The notes: generated by a model from the letters alone, not told the origin. A stretch of DNA of 64,000 nucleotides from CAZQFV01 sp964592645 (GCA_964592645.1 CAZQFV010000022.1:1-64000), one strand, 5' to 3'; shown: positions 1-8,441, counted from the stretch's first letter. Program-made: numbers and translations.

Positions 1-51
1 GAGTGGCCCATTGTACAGGAGGTGCCGGATGCCCTTGTCCCCAACCCGTAA
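1..51 (+). CDS. 3' end of an upstream gene (partial)
   Basis: Reading frame 1 is open from the window edge and ends with TAA at 49-51, giving a C-terminal tail EWPIVQEVPDALVPNP. A promoter and a new gene follow directly, so this is plausibly the last 16 codons of a gene lying mostly outside the window. Too little is visible to name a function. Confidence 0.4.
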   Translation, partial: EWPIVQEVPDALVPNP

Positions 52-68
52 CGCTTTCGTAGGTCATG

Positions 69-97
69 TTGCGGGTTGACAGGGGTTGTAGTACAAT
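69..97 (+). promoter_or_regulatory. Sigma-70 type promoter
   Basis: TTGCGG (69-74), 17-base spacer, TACAAT (92-97). It lies 44 bases upstream of the zinc-ribbon gene start. A TTGACA at 76-81 is too close to this -10 to serve as its -35. Confidence 0.55.
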
Positions 98-140
98 GCT
101 CCGCGAAGGCTACGTGGACAGCGTGATCGTCGAGGGCAGC

Positions 141-887
141 ATGGCTACAGAGAGTCGGTGCCCAAACTGCGGAGCTGAGTTGCCCCGGCCGGGGCAGCCT
201 TGTCCCTTTTGCGCGGCGGCCCAGCAGCTTCTGCGGCGCCTCGCCGAGGAGGAAGAGGTCCGCCTGTGTGGGCGCTGTGGCGCGGTCCTGGAGCCCGGCG
301 ACGAGGAACTGTGCTCATCTTGCCGCCAAGTGGCCGCCAGTTCTCCCGGGCTCTTTGCGCGGCGGGACGACCGGATTGCCAGTTGGATCCGTGACCGCTT
401 TGTGGAACCGGTTGCCGAGCGCCAGGGCATCACCTGCCCGGCGTGTGGCGTCGGCGTCTCGCCCCTGGCGCGCTTCTGCTCCCAGTGCGGATTCCGCCTG
501 GCCGAGGTGTCGCCTGGGGATGCCGCGGACGCCGCCGGCCTGGCGGCCCCTGTGCCTGGGGCAGAGGGGGCGGTGGCCGATCTGGAGGCGGGCCCAGCCG
601 CGCCGGTGGAGGCCGGCCCGGGTGCGGGGCCGCCATCCCGATGGCGGCAGTTTATCGGCTTTTGGCGAGATCAGTTCCGCCCCCGTGGGCCGGTGCTGGA
701 TCAACCGCGGCGGACGTGGGGGCAGCGGGTCGCGGAGACGGTCCGCGGTCTCCTGGGGCTGGGCCAGGATTCGAGCGCGGTCGATGCCTGGCTGATCATC
801 CTGGTGGGGCTATTGCTGGTGGGCTTGGTGGGCCTGCTCATTTTTTTGGCGCAACTGTTGGGCTCCGGCGACGTTTTCTTTCGCTGA
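141..887 (+). CDS. Zinc-ribbon protein with C-terminal membrane anchor
   Basis: A 248-residue protein with three zinc-ribbon modules, each with two CxxC pairs: Cys7/10/21/24, Cys43/46/58/61 and Cys99/102/113/116. A low-complexity Ala/Gly/Pro/Glu linker (about 120-180) follows, then a basic stretch and one membrane segment near 216-240. This predicts a cytoplasmic zinc-binding domain tethered to the membrane. ATG at 141 is preferred over the in-frame start at 66 because it begins right before the first zinc ribbon and has GAGGG upstream. The gene is first in a run with a TPR protein, a coiled-coil protein and an SPFH protein. Multi-zinc-ribbon membrane proteins occur beside SPFH and PspA-type proteins in Firmicutes (ydjG/ydjI), so a role in membrane homeostasis is possible. 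No enzymatic motif is visible. Confidence 0.85.
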   Translation: MATESRCPNCGAELPRPGQPCPFCAAAQQLLRRLAEEEEVRLCGRCGAVLEPGDEELCSSCRQVAASSPGLFARRDDRIASWIRDRFVEPVAERQGITCPACGVGVSPLARFCSQCGFRLAEVSPGDAADAAGLAAPVPGAEGAVADLEAGPAAPVEAGPGAGPPSRWRQFIGFWRDQFRPRGPVLDQPRRTWGQRVAETVRGLLGLGQDSSAVDAWLIILVGLLLVGLVGLLIFLAQLLGSGDVFFR

Positions 888-902
888 TCCCTGGAGAGTG
901 TT

Positions 903-2151
903 GTGGACGATTTCCGCCGCACGGAAGCAAGCGAGCACTATGAGCGGGCGATGGCCCTGGAACGGGCTGGGCGCGTCAACGAGGCCCTGGCCGAGTATCG
1001 GCGCGCGGTCGATGTCGATCCGGGGTTTGCCGCCGCCTATGAGGCCCTCGGCTATCATTACCAACGCCGTGGGCTGCTGATGAAAGCCTGCGATGCTTTC
1101 CGGATCGTAGCGCGCCTGGAAGGGCACTACGCCGCCCACTTCAACCTGGGCTACATCCTGGTGGAGTTGGAACGCTACGAGGAGGCCTTGGAGGCTTTTC
1201 GGCATTGCTTGTCCCTGTCTCCCGACGATACCGCGGCCCTGTACGAGATGGCCTACATCCACTATGTCCAGGGGCGCTTGTTGGAGTCGTTGGACCTTTT
1301 GCGCGGACCGCTGGAGTCGCACCGGGCCGATTGGCGCGTGCACAACCTGGCCGGGGCCAGCCATCTGGGCCTGAACCACTGGAAGGAGGCCGAGAGCCAC
1401 TACTTGCAGGCCCTGGGGTTCGCCGCTTCGGAGGCGGAGTTCGAAGAGGCGCGGGCCGGCTTGCTCGTGGCCCAGCGCTACCAGGAGTTTCCGTCCGGGG
1501 CCGAGTTGGGGCTCAAAGAGCAGGTCTATGCCGATGCCGGCATCGTTGTCCTGGGAACGGCCGGTGACGATGGCCTGCATATTATGCCGCGCGGCCAACT
1601 CGAGATCACCCCGGCGGTGGTCGCCGTGACCCTGCTGCGTTTCCAGGCCCTGGCCAAGTCCCTGGACCTGGGGCTCCAGGCAGTGGTGGCCGTGGACCGG
1701 GCGTCGGCGCCGCTGGCCGCTGCCCTGGGAACGCTGCTGGGGCTGCCGCGCAAGGCGCTGTCGCGCCTCCTTCCGGGCGAAAAAGCTCTGCTCACCCTGC
1801 TGGTCGGCCGGCAGCCCGAGCTGCTGGAGGTGGCCCTGGAGCAGGCTCCCCGCGGCGCGCTCTCCTTTGTCCTGGCCCTGCAATGGTATGGGGAAAGCGA
1901 TCTGCTCCCGGACCTGTTCGGCGTGGCCCTCGGCGAGGCGCNNNNNNNNNNNNNNNNNNNNNNNNNNNNNNNNNNNNNNNNNNNNNNNNNNNNNNNNNNN
2001 NNNNNNNNNNNNNNNNNNNNNNNNNNNNNNNNNNNNNNNNNGCGAGGCGCGCTCCTTTCTGGAGGCCTGCGCCCAAGTTGGGGAGGAGTTGAACACCGAG
2101 ACCCAGGTCCGCTACTACCGAGAGCACCCTCGTTTGCGCTTTTGCGAATAG
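903..2151 (+). CDS. TPR-repeat protein, interrupted by an assembly gap
   Basis: The GTG start at 903 has GGAGAG a few bases upstream. The N-terminal half (about residues 5-185) is built of tetratricopeptide repeats such as AMALERAGRVNEALAEYRRA, usually a protein-docking scaffold. The middle part (about 200-346) is not a recognised domain; it is Leu/Ala-rich and mixed alpha/beta in character. The gene crosses 100 N at 1942-2041. Taken literally the reading frame changes across the N run. The plausible C-terminus (RSFLEACAQVGEEL to RLRFCE, TAG at 2149-2151) is in another frame, and a 9-base sequence GCGAGGCGC is present on both sides of the gap. Overlapping the two copies restores one open frame. 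The gene starts 15 bases after the zinc-ribbon gene, so co-transcription is likely. Function unknown. Confidence 0.8.
1942..2041. other. Scaffold gap of exactly 100 N
   Basis: One hundred N in a row, a common placeholder length for a gap of unknown size. The flanks end and begin with the same 9 bases (1933-1941 and 2042-2050), so the true gap may be zero or negative. Confidence 0.95.
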
Positions 2152-2171
2152 AGGTTGGGGGCGCCTGCGCC

Positions 2172-2200
2172 TTTACATTTGTCGGCAAATCGGGTAGAAT
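2172..2200 (+). promoter_or_regulatory. Sigma-70 type promoter
   Basis: TTTACA (2172-2177), 17-base spacer, TAGAAT (2195-2200), 82 bases upstream of the coiled-coil gene. It suggests that the coiled-coil and SPFH genes form their own transcript. Confidence 0.65.
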
Positions 2201-2282
2201 GTAACTGCTGCAACTTTGGGGGACGATGGGCGTAGTAGAACCAGCCTGGCCGGACTTTCACAAGCAAGAAGGAGGCAGACCC

Positions 2283-2888
2283 ATGACCGATTTCCGCGAG
2301 CAGGTCTTCAGAGCCCGTGACGAGAATGCCCTCAAGCGCCTCGCCAGCCGCATCCCCGGGTACGGCGGCTACCTGGAGAAGGAGATGCGTCGGGACGCCG
2401 ACAAGCTCCTGCGCGACTACATCGCCGCCCAGTTGGACCAGCAGCGCAAGCGCCTGAGCGAGGCCCAGCAGGAGCTCCTCGGCATGGCCGGCGGGCTGGA
2501 CCTGATGGACGATGTCGACCGCGTGCAGAAGAAGCTGCAACTGCTGGCCGACCGCCTGCGCACCGCCGTCTACGGCTATACCGGCTGGTTCGACGCGATC
2601 AAGATCGGCGACAAGGAGCTGGACGCCCTTTACAACTATGACGCTTTGCTCCTGGAGGGGGTGGACAAGATAGCCGCCGACGTCCAGTCCTTTGTCCATG
2701 CCGTGGCGGGGGAAGGTGACGTGAAGCCGGCCCTGCGCACCCTGCGGGCGACCTTGACCGGGCTGCACGAGCAGGTGGACCGCCGCCGGGACGTGCTCAC
2801 CGGCGCCCAGCCGGTGCCCACGCCGGCCCCGGAGGCGCCCCCTACCCCGCCCCCGCCGGCAGCTACCGACACCAGCGGCGGATCGTAA
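2283..2888 (+). CDS. Coiled-coil protein of unknown function
   Basis: A 201-residue soluble protein, largely helical and charged (about residues 1-170), with heptad-like Leu spacing around KRLSEAQQELL and no signal peptide or membrane segment. It ends in a Pro/Thr/Ala tail (about 178-196). ATG 2283 is chosen over the frame's earlier start at 2226 because GAAGGAGG precedes it at the right distance. The SPFH gene begins 63 bases downstream. The shape and position recall PspA-like or toxic-anion-resistance-type coiled-coil proteins that work with SPFH partners, but I do not recognise the family, so that link is inference only. Confidence 0.8.
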   Translation: MTDFREQVFRARDENALKRLASRIPGYGGYLEKEMRRDADKLLRDYIAAQLDQQRKRLSEAQQELLGMAGGLDLMDDVDRVQKKLQLLADRLRTAVYGYTGWFDAIKIGDKELDALYNYDALLLEGVDKIAADVQSFVHAVAGEGDVKPALRTLRATLTGLHEQVDRRRDVLTGAQPVPTPAPEAPPTPPPPAATDTSGGS

Positions 2889-2951
2889 CGACAGGCAATT
2901 CTCGACCGGCTGAAGCAAACGAGCGAACGTTTGCCAAGAGGAGGAACCCCC

Positions 2952-4046
2952 ATGGCAATCCTGGATGTAATCGAGTTTCTGGACGAAAGCGGGAAGCACA
3001 TCATTCACCGCATCCCCGAACAGGGCTCCGGCGAGTTTCGCCTGGGCTCGCAGTGCGTGGTGCGCGAGAGCCAACTGGCGGTCTTTTTCCGCGACGGCAA
3101 GGCCCTGGACGTGCTGGGCCCGGGCCGGCACACCCTGACCACGGCCAACATCCCACTCCTGGCCAACCTGATCTCGCTGCCCTTCGGCGGCAAGAGCCCC
3201 TTCCGGGCCGAGGTCATCTACGTCAACATGCGCGAGTTCATCGACATGAAGTGGGGCACGCCGCAGATGCTGCCGTTCCGGGACAAGGATTTCGGCATCG
3301 TCCGGCTGCGCGCATTTGGCACCTACGCTATGCAGGTGTCGGATGCGCAACTCTTTGTCAACAAGATCGCCGGCACCCAGGGCGTCTACACGACGGACCG
3401 GTTGGAGGAGTACCTGCGCGGCATGCTCGTGTCCCGCTTTGCCGACCTGCTGGGGGAGAACCTCACCTCGGTGCTGGACCTGACGGGCAAATACGATGAG
3501 CTGTCCGCGGCGGTCCGGGTCAAGATGACCGACGATTTTGCCGCCCTGGGCATCGTGCTCAAGGCCTTTTATATCACCGCCATCACTGTCCCGGAGGAGG
3601 TAGAAAAGGCCATCGACGAGCGGGCGCAGATGGGCGCTATCGGTGACCTGAACGCCTACATGCGCTTCAAGGCCGCCCGGGCGGTGGGCGACGCTGCGGC
3701 GCAGCCCGGTGGGGTGATGAACCCCATCGTCGGCGCCGTGGTCGGCGGGGCGACGATGTTCCCCGTGGCCGGTGCCGTCGCCGGGCAGGTGGCCCAGGCG
3801 ATGCAGCCGCCGGCCCCGGCGGCCCCGGCTGCTCCTGATCCCCTCCAGCAGATCGAGAGCCTGCACAACCAGGGCATCCTCACCGACGAGGAGTACGAGG
3901 CCAAGAAGCAGCAGATCCTGGCCCGTTCCCAGCCCCAGCCGACCGTGCCCGAGCGGTTGAAGCAGCTCAAGCAACTCCTCGACGACGGCATCATTACCGC
4001 CGAGGAGTACGACGCCAAGCGCAAGGAACTGCTCGCGCAACTGTAG
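2952..4046 (+). CDS. SPFH-domain protein with two C-terminal SHOCT motifs (YdjI/virion-core-like)
   Basis: A 364-residue protein. Residues about 1-235 match the SPFH (stomatin/prohibitin-like) family formerly annotated as virion core protein and typified by B. subtilis YdjI: a short N-terminal beta region, GPGRHTL, VNMREFIDMKWGT, then YGTY-like FGTYAMQV and the helical tail EEVEKAIDERAQMGAIGD. A Gly/Ala-rich hydrophobic stretch (about 250-285) follows. It ends in two SHOCT motifs, about 295-325 (LHNQGILTDEEYEAKKQQIL) and 333-362 (LLDDGIITAEEYDAKRKELL). SPFH proteins organise membrane microdomains, and SHOCT motifs usually mediate oligomerisation. ATG 2952 has GAGGAGG upstream. The zinc-ribbon and coiled-coil neighbours support a phage-shock-like membrane-maintenance role (inference). 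An inverted repeat follows the stop. Confidence 0.88.
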   Translation: MAILDVIEFLDESGKHIIHRIPEQGSGEFRLGSQCVVRESQLAVFFRDGKALDVLGPGRHTLTTANIPLLANLISLPFGGKSPFRAEVIYVNMREFIDMKWGTPQMLPFRDKDFGIVRLRAFGTYAMQVSDAQLFVNKIAGTQGVYTTDRLEEYLRGMLVSRFADLLGENLTSVLDLTGKYDELSAAVRVKMTDDFAALGIVLKAFYITAITVPEEVEKAIDERAQMGAIGDLNAYMRFKAARAVGDAAAQPGGVMNPIVGAVVGGATMFPVAGAVAGQVAQAMQPPAPAAPAAPDPLQQIESLHNQGILTDEEYEAKKQQILARSQPQPTVPERLKQLKQLLDDGIITAEEYDAKRKELLAQL

Positions 4047-4095
4047 GGACACGCCGCCGCAGCCTGTTGCGGCCCGAGTTCGGTGATCGCAGTCT

Positions 4096-4124
4096 GTAGG
4101 GGCACGGAGCACCCGTGCCCCTAC
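4096..4124. repeat. Perfect 12-bp palindrome between genes
   Basis: GTAGGGGCACGG (4096-4107), loop AGCAC, then its exact reverse complement (4113-4124). There is no T tract on either side, so it is a poor intrinsic terminator. It looks like a dispersed hairpin repeat, and it lies 17 bases before the next start codon. Confidence 0.8.
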
Positions 4125-4141
4125 GTTGTTGCGAGATAGCG

Positions 4142-4948
4142 ATGGATACGCCGCCCGAACCATGGACCCAGGCCCACGCCCTCTACCTGGCCGGCCGGTA
4201 CCAGGAGGCCCTCACCGCCTACCTGTCCGCACTGGTCCAGGACCCCGACAACCCCCAGGTGCACTGCGGGCTGGGGGAGGTGTTGGAGGCGCTGGGCCGG
4301 CCGGGAGAGGCCTTGGTGGCCTTCGACCAAGCCCTGCGCCTGTCCCCAGACCTGGCCTGGGCCCACTTTGGGCGCGGCGGCGTGATGCAGGGGCTGCGCC
4401 GCTACGATGAAGCCGCCGCCGCCTATCGCCGGGCCGGCGAGTTGGACCCCGACGAGGTGGCTTTCCCGCGGGCCCTGGGTGTCGTCCAATACCTGCGCGA
4501 CGACCTCGTGGCCTCGCTGGAAGCCTATCGCCAGGCCCTGCGGGCCGAGCCCGAGGATGCCCTTTCGCACTATGGCCTGGGGCTGGACATGGATGCCCTG
4601 GGCCGGCCCCGGGAGGCCCTCTCCGCCTACCTGCGGGCTGCGGCCTGCGACCCGGAGGATGCCTGGCCCCATTTGCGGTTGGCCGGCTTGCTGAACCGGG
4701 CCGGCATACCCGGAGGAGAGGAGCACCTGGACCGGGCGGCCGGCCTGCTTGTCCCCGAGGATGCTTGTGGCCAGGCGATCCTCTCCATGCTGCGCGGCCG
4801 GCCCGACGAGGCCCTGCGCCTGGTCCGGCAGGCGGTCGAGCACCTCCCGGAGTGCGCCGACTGGCTGGCCCGCGATCCCGACCTGGAACCCCTCCAGGCC
4901 GACGAACGGTTCTGGCTCATCCTCGCCTCCGGCCGGCACCGCCTCTAG
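4142..4948 (+). CDS. TPR-repeat protein
   Basis: A 268-residue protein made almost entirely of tetratricopeptide repeats of 34 residues (for example ALYLAGRYQEALTAYLSAL near the start and ALGRPGEALVAFDQALRL near residue 60). It has no signal peptide, membrane segment or catalytic domain. The last 60 residues are less regular. ATG 4142 is used because the only earlier start (4115) lies inside the palindrome. No strong Shine-Dalgarno sequence precedes it. Such proteins act as docking scaffolds; the partner may be the products of the preceding cluster, but the palindrome between them makes co-transcription uncertain. Confidence 0.8.
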   Translation: MDTPPEPWTQAHALYLAGRYQEALTAYLSALVQDPDNPQVHCGLGEVLEALGRPGEALVAFDQALRLSPDLAWAHFGRGGVMQGLRRYDEAAAAYRRAGELDPDEVAFPRALGVVQYLRDDLVASLEAYRQALRAEPEDALSHYGLGLDMDALGRPREALSAYLRAAACDPEDAWPHLRLAGLLNRAGIPGGEEHLDRAAGLLVPEDACGQAILSMLRGRPDEALRLVRQAVEHLPECADWLARDPDLEPLQADERFWLILASGRHRL

Positions 4949-4972
4949 CGCAGGGAGCGGAGAACAAAATAG

Positions 4973-5001
4973 TTGCACCGGCCGAAGAGTTGTGTTATAA
5001 T
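4973..5001 (+). promoter_or_regulatory. Promoter of tRNA-Val
   Basis: TTGCAC (4973-4978), 17-base spacer, perfect TATAAT (4996-5001); the tRNA begins 10 bases downstream. Confidence 0.8.
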
Positions 5002-5011
5002 GTCCGCCGCC

Positions 5012-5083
5012 GGGCGACTAGCTCAGTGGGAGAGCGCTTCCTTCACACGGAAGAGGTCACAGGTTCAAAACCTGTGTCGCCCA
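5012..5083 (+). tRNA. tRNA-Val (anticodon CAC)
   Basis: The cloverleaf folds fully. The acceptor stem GGGCGAC pairs with GTCGCCC (5076-5082), with discriminator A at 5083. The D arm is GCTC..GAGC, the anticodon stem CTTCC/GGAAG carries loop TTCACAC with anticodon CAC (reads GUG), and the T arm ACAGG/CCTGT has loop TTCAAAA. CCA is encoded only as far as the C after the discriminator. Confidence 0.93.
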
Positions 5084-5097
5084 CAGCATACGGGTTC

Positions 5098-5147
5098 GGC
5101 CACGGATGCACGGATATCAAGGGGGTGGGGTCTGTGTATCTGTGGCC
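5098..5147. repeat. Hairpin downstream of tRNA-Val
   Basis: 5098-5114 pairs with 5131-5147 over 17 positions, three of them G-T pairs, around a 16-base loop. No T tract follows. It may help end or process the tRNA transcript. It also resembles the CACGGAT..ATCTGTGG class of dispersed repeats. Confidence 0.6.
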
Positions 5148-5166
5148 CGCTTTGTTCCCCGGAAAC

Positions 5167-5194
5167 TTGACAGTAAGCACAAAAAAGGTATGCT
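5167..5194 (+). promoter_or_regulatory. Putative promoter upstream of cvpA-mutS2
   Basis: Perfect TTGACA (5167-5172), 16-base spacer, TATGCT (5189-5194). The next start codon is 218 bases downstream. The rest of 5195-5411 contains no convincing ORF or RNA structure, so a long untranslated leader is implied if this promoter is used. Confidence 0.5.
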
Positions 5195-5411
5195 GTAGCC
5201 GGTTTTACTGACTCCTGCGTAGCTCGCTCTACTATCTTGAATCCGAAATCCGCATGCACCTTGGGGATCTTGCAGAGATCAACAGGACCGGCAGCATCGC
5301 TACAACCTTCATGAGCAGGAACGACAGCGCGGTCGTCCTCCCGGTGGGCGCCCTGGCAGTGGCCTCGACCGCGGTGCTGTGTTTATCCCGGAAACACGGA
5401 GGAGGACAGGA

Positions 5412-5984
5412 ATGCAGATCATGGCATTGATCCCCTGGTTGGACCTCTTTCTGGCCCTGGTCTTCCTGGGGCTGGTTGCCCTGGGTTTTTGGCAGGGGTT
5501 GTTGCGGGAGATCTGGTTCCTCATCTCCCTATACCTGGCCGCGGTCCTGGCTTCCCTGTACGGCGACGCCGCAGCGCGCCTTGTCGGGGCCCAGGTGGTC
5601 GAGGTTGGGCCGACCGGGGAGAGCGGGTTCGTCTCTAGCGCCCTGGGCTTCTTTGTTGTCTTTGCCCTGGTCATCATCATCCTCTATGCCATCCTGTCGT
5701 CGCTTTTTGCCCAGGTGCGCCTGCGGGCCTCGCTGCTCTGGCTGGACAAGACCGGGGGGATCGTCCTGGGCCTGCTCACCTCTTTCCTGTTGACCTCTTT
5801 CCTCGCTTACATCCTGGATGCCCTCCTCAAGGCGCCGGGGCCGCAGGAATGGGCCTTTCTGGGGATCCTGAAGAGCCAACGCCCGGGAGCGCCGATCCTG
5901 CAAGCGTTGGTCGCGGCCCGGCCTGTGCTCCTGGCGTTGCTTCGGCCCTGGTTGCCGGCCGGGCTCCCGGCATTCTTGCGCTAG
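5412..5984 (+). CDS. cvpA: CvpA family membrane protein
   Basis: A 190-residue integral membrane protein with four hydrophobic segments (about 5-25, 30-52, 72-98 and 108-132) and the family's N-terminal pattern of a hydrophobic helix followed by GFWQGLLREIW. CvpA-family proteins (named for colicin V production in E. coli) are poorly understood and are linked to envelope integrity. ATG 5412 has GGAGGA at 5401-5406, and the earlier in-frame start at 5379 does not. mutS2 begins 7 bases after the stop, the cvpA-mutS2 order also found in Firmicutes, so the two are surely co-transcribed. The C-terminal 55 residues are Leu/Ala/Pro-rich and less conserved. Confidence 0.88.
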   Translation: MQIMALIPWLDLFLALVFLGLVALGFWQGLLREIWFLISLYLAAVLASLYGDAAARLVGAQVVEVGPTGESGFVSSALGFFVVFALVIIILYAILSSLFAQVRLRASLLWLDKTGGIVLGLLTSFLLTSFLAYILDALLKAPGPQEWAFLGILKSQRPGAPILQALVAARPVLLALLRPWLPAGLPAFLR

Positions 5985-5991
5985 GCGGACG

Positions 5992-8424
5992 ATGCACGAA
6001 CCTTCCCTGCACGCCCTGGAGTACCCAAAGGTTCTGGAACGGCTGGCGCGATTGACTTCCTTCTCGGCCGGCCGCGAATTGGCCCTGGCCCTGCAGCCGG
6101 CGACGATGGTCGAGACGGTTCGCCAGCGCCTGGCCGCCACCAGCGAGGCCGTGCGCCTGCTGCGCGCCGGGTCGCCCATCAGCGTTGGCGGCGCCCACGA
6201 CGTGCGCCCGCTGGTGGAGCGCGCCGAGCGCGAGGGGCTGCTGGAGGCCGGGCAGTTCCTGGATATCCTGGCCACGCTGCAGTCCGCCGGCCAGCTACAG
6301 AAGGCCCTGCTGCGCCTGGACGCTACCTTCCCCATGCTGCAGCGCCTGGCCCCAGGGCTCTACCCGCTCGCACCTTTGCAACAGGCGATCAACCGCTGCA
6401 TCGGTCCCCAGGGGGAGGTGCTGGACAGCGCCTCCCCCCGCCTCGCCATGCTCCGCGCCCAGATCCATACTTTGCAGGGCCGCCTCAACGAGCGCATGCA
6501 GGCCCTCCTGGGCCGGTACCGCGCCCACCTCCAGGAGGGCATCATCACCCTGCGGCAGGGACGCTACGTCCTGGCGGTCAAGGCCGGCAGCAAGCGCAGC
6601 GTCCGGGGCCTGGTCCACGATCACTCGGCCAGCGGGGCTACCCTCTATATCGAGCCGCTCGAAGTGGTCGAGATGGGCAACGAGCTGCGCGAGCTGGAGC
6701 TCGAGGAGCAGGAAGAGGTCCGCCGCATCCTCCGCGAGCTCTCCAGCCAGGTGGCCCTGGCGGCAGACTCGATCCGCGAGACGGTAGCCACGTTGGCCCA
6801 GGCCGATCTGGTGCTGGCCTGTGCCCGCCTGAGCCTCTCCATGCAGGGGGTAGAGCCGGCGCTGGTCGTGCGGCAGGAGGAGCGGTTCCAACTCTTTCCC
6901 CCCACGGCGGCCGCCGAGTCTCCCACCTGGCCGGAGGCTGCTCCCCTGCCGCGCGGCGAGGCACCGTTCTTTCTCCAACAGGCGCGCCATCCGCTGTTGG
7001 ACCCGGCCACGGTGGTGCCGATCGATGTGTACCTGGGCGGTTCCTTCCGCGTCCTGGTCATCACCGGCCCCAATACGGGGGGCAAGACCGTGGCCCTGAA
7101 GACGGTGGGGCTGCTGACGCTGATGGCGCAGGCCGGCCTGCATGTGCCGGCCGCCCCAGGGGCCCGCCTCCCTGTGATGCGCCAGGTCTTTGCCGACATC
7201 GGCGACGAGCAGTCCATCGAGCAGAGCCTGTCCACCTTCTCGGCGCACATGAACCGCATCATCCAGATCTTGGGGCAGGCCGATGCCTCCTCGCTGGTCC
7301 TGCTGGACGAACTGGGGGCCGGCACCGACCCGGTGGAAGGGGCCGCCCTGGCGCGGGCACTGATCGAAGCCCTGTTGGAGCGGGGCAGCCTGACGTTGGT
7401 GACTACGCACCACTCGGAGATCAAGGCCTATGCCTATGCCACGGCCGGGGTCGAGAATGCCTGCGTCGAGTTCGACGTGGAGCACCTCACCCCCACCTAT
7501 GTGCTGACCATCGGCCTGCCCGGTCGGTCCAACGCCCTGGCCATTGCCGGCCGGCTGGGCCTGGACGCGGGCCTTATCGAGCGCGCCCGCGGCTGGCTGC
7601 GGGCGGAGGACCTCCAGGTGGAGAGCCTCCTGGAGCAGATCCAGCAGGAACACCGCGAGACGCGCCTGGCCCTGGAGGAAGCACGTGAGGCGCGCGACCA
7701 TGCCCGCAACATGGACCGGCGGCTGGAACGCGAGATCCGCGAGTTCGAAAAGCAGCGCCACGAATTGCTGGCCCAGGCCAAAGCGCAGGCCGAAAAGGCC
7801 CTGGCCGAGATCCATGAGCGGGTCGAGGCCCTGGAGCGGGAGCTGTCCCGGGCCGGCGCCACGCGGGAGTGGCTAAGCCAGGCCCGCCGGCAGGTCGCCG
7901 AGGTCGAGTCCCTGGTGCCCGAGGTGCCGCCGGCCCCGCCGGAGGAGCATGTGGTCCTCCTGGAGAAGGAGGACCGCCCGCAGGCGGGGGACGCCGTCTG
8001 GGTGGAGGGACTGGGGACGGTGGGCGAGGTGCTGGGGCCGGCCGACGGCGAGGGCCAGGTCGAGGTCCAGGTCGGCAGCTTCAAGGTGCGCCGGCCCCTG
8101 GGCGACCTGCGCAAGGCCGGCCGGCCCGCTGAGCGCCGGGAGGTGTCGGCGCCGACGACGCTGAGCGCCCGCCGCGCCCCGCTGGAGATGGAGTTTCGCG
8201 GCCTGCGTGTCGCCGAGGTCGAGGAGGCGCTGGACCGCTACCTGAACGATGCCTACCTGGCCGGTTTGCCCTTTGTGCGCATCATCCACGGCAAGGGCAC
8301 CGGCGTGCTGCGCCAGGTCGTGCGGGAGCTCCTTTCCTCTCATCCCCTGGTGGCGTCGTTTGCCGGGGCGCCGGACCGCGATGGGGGGGAGGGGGTGACG
8401 GTGGCCCATCTTGTTTCGCGGTAG
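5992..8424 (+). CDS. mutS2: MutS2 ATPase/endonuclease with Smr domain
   Basis: An 810-residue protein with the full MutS2 layout, close to the usual 780-800. It has a helical core/lever region (about 1-300) and the ATPase with Walker A GPNTGGKT near residue 359, Walker B LLDELGAGTDP near 437 and TTHHSEIKAYA near 465. A coiled coil (about 545-630), a KOW-like segment GDAVWVEGLGTVGEVLG and a C-terminal Smr domain (about 730-808) follow. Smr nuclease motifs are visible as MEFRGLRVAEV and HGKGTGVLR. In Firmicutes MutS2 (RqcU) acts on collided ribosomes and affects recombination; it is not the mismatch-repair MutS, since the mismatch-recognition domain is absent. ATG 5992 overlaps no upstream gene and lies 7 bases after cvpA. 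Confidence 0.95.
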   Translation: MHEPSLHALEYPKVLERLARLTSFSAGRELALALQPATMVETVRQRLAATSEAVRLLRAGSPISVGGAHDVRPLVERAEREGLLEAGQFLDILATLQSAGQLQKALLRLDATFPMLQRLAPGLYPLAPLQQAINRCIGPQGEVLDSASPRLAMLRAQIHTLQGRLNERMQALLGRYRAHLQEGIITLRQGRYVLAVKAGSKRSVRGLVHDHSASGATLYIEPLEVVEMGNELRELELEEQEEVRRILRELSSQVALAADSIRETVATLAQADLVLACARLSLSMQGVEPALVVRQEERFQLFPPTAAAESPTWPEAAPLPRGEAPFFLQQARHPLLDPATVVPIDVYLGGSFRVLVITGPNTGGKTVALKTVGLLTLMAQAGLHVPAAPGARLPVMRQVFADIGDEQSIEQSLSTFSAHMNRIIQILGQADASSLVLLDELGAGTDPVEGAALARALIEALLERGSLTLVTTHHSEIKAYAYATAGVENACVEFDVEHLTPTYVLTIGLPGRSNALAIAGRLGLDAGLIERARGWLRAEDLQVESLLEQIQQEHRETRLALEEAREARDHARNMDRRLEREIREFEKQRHELLAQAKAQAEKALAEIHERVEALERELSRAGATREWLSQARRQVAEVESLVPEVPPAPPEEHVVLLEKEDRPQAGDAVWVEGLGTVGEVLGPADGEGQVEVQVGSFKVRRPLGDLRKAGRPAERREVSAPTTLSARRAPLEMEFRGLRVAEVEEALDRYLNDAYLAGLPFVRIIHGKGTGVLRQVVRELLSSHPLVASFAGAPDRDGGEGVTVAHLVSR

Positions 8425-8441
8425 GTCATGCGGGGGGTATC

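Noticed and set aside
76..97. TTGACA at 76-81 as the -35 partner of TACAAT at 92-97
   Set aside because: The spacing is only 10 bases; TTGCGG at 69-74 gives the correct 17.
5195..5411. Possible riboswitch or small gene between tRNA-Val and cvpA
   Set aside because: No conserved riboswitch elements, no terminator and no ORF with a ribosome site could be found in this stretch.
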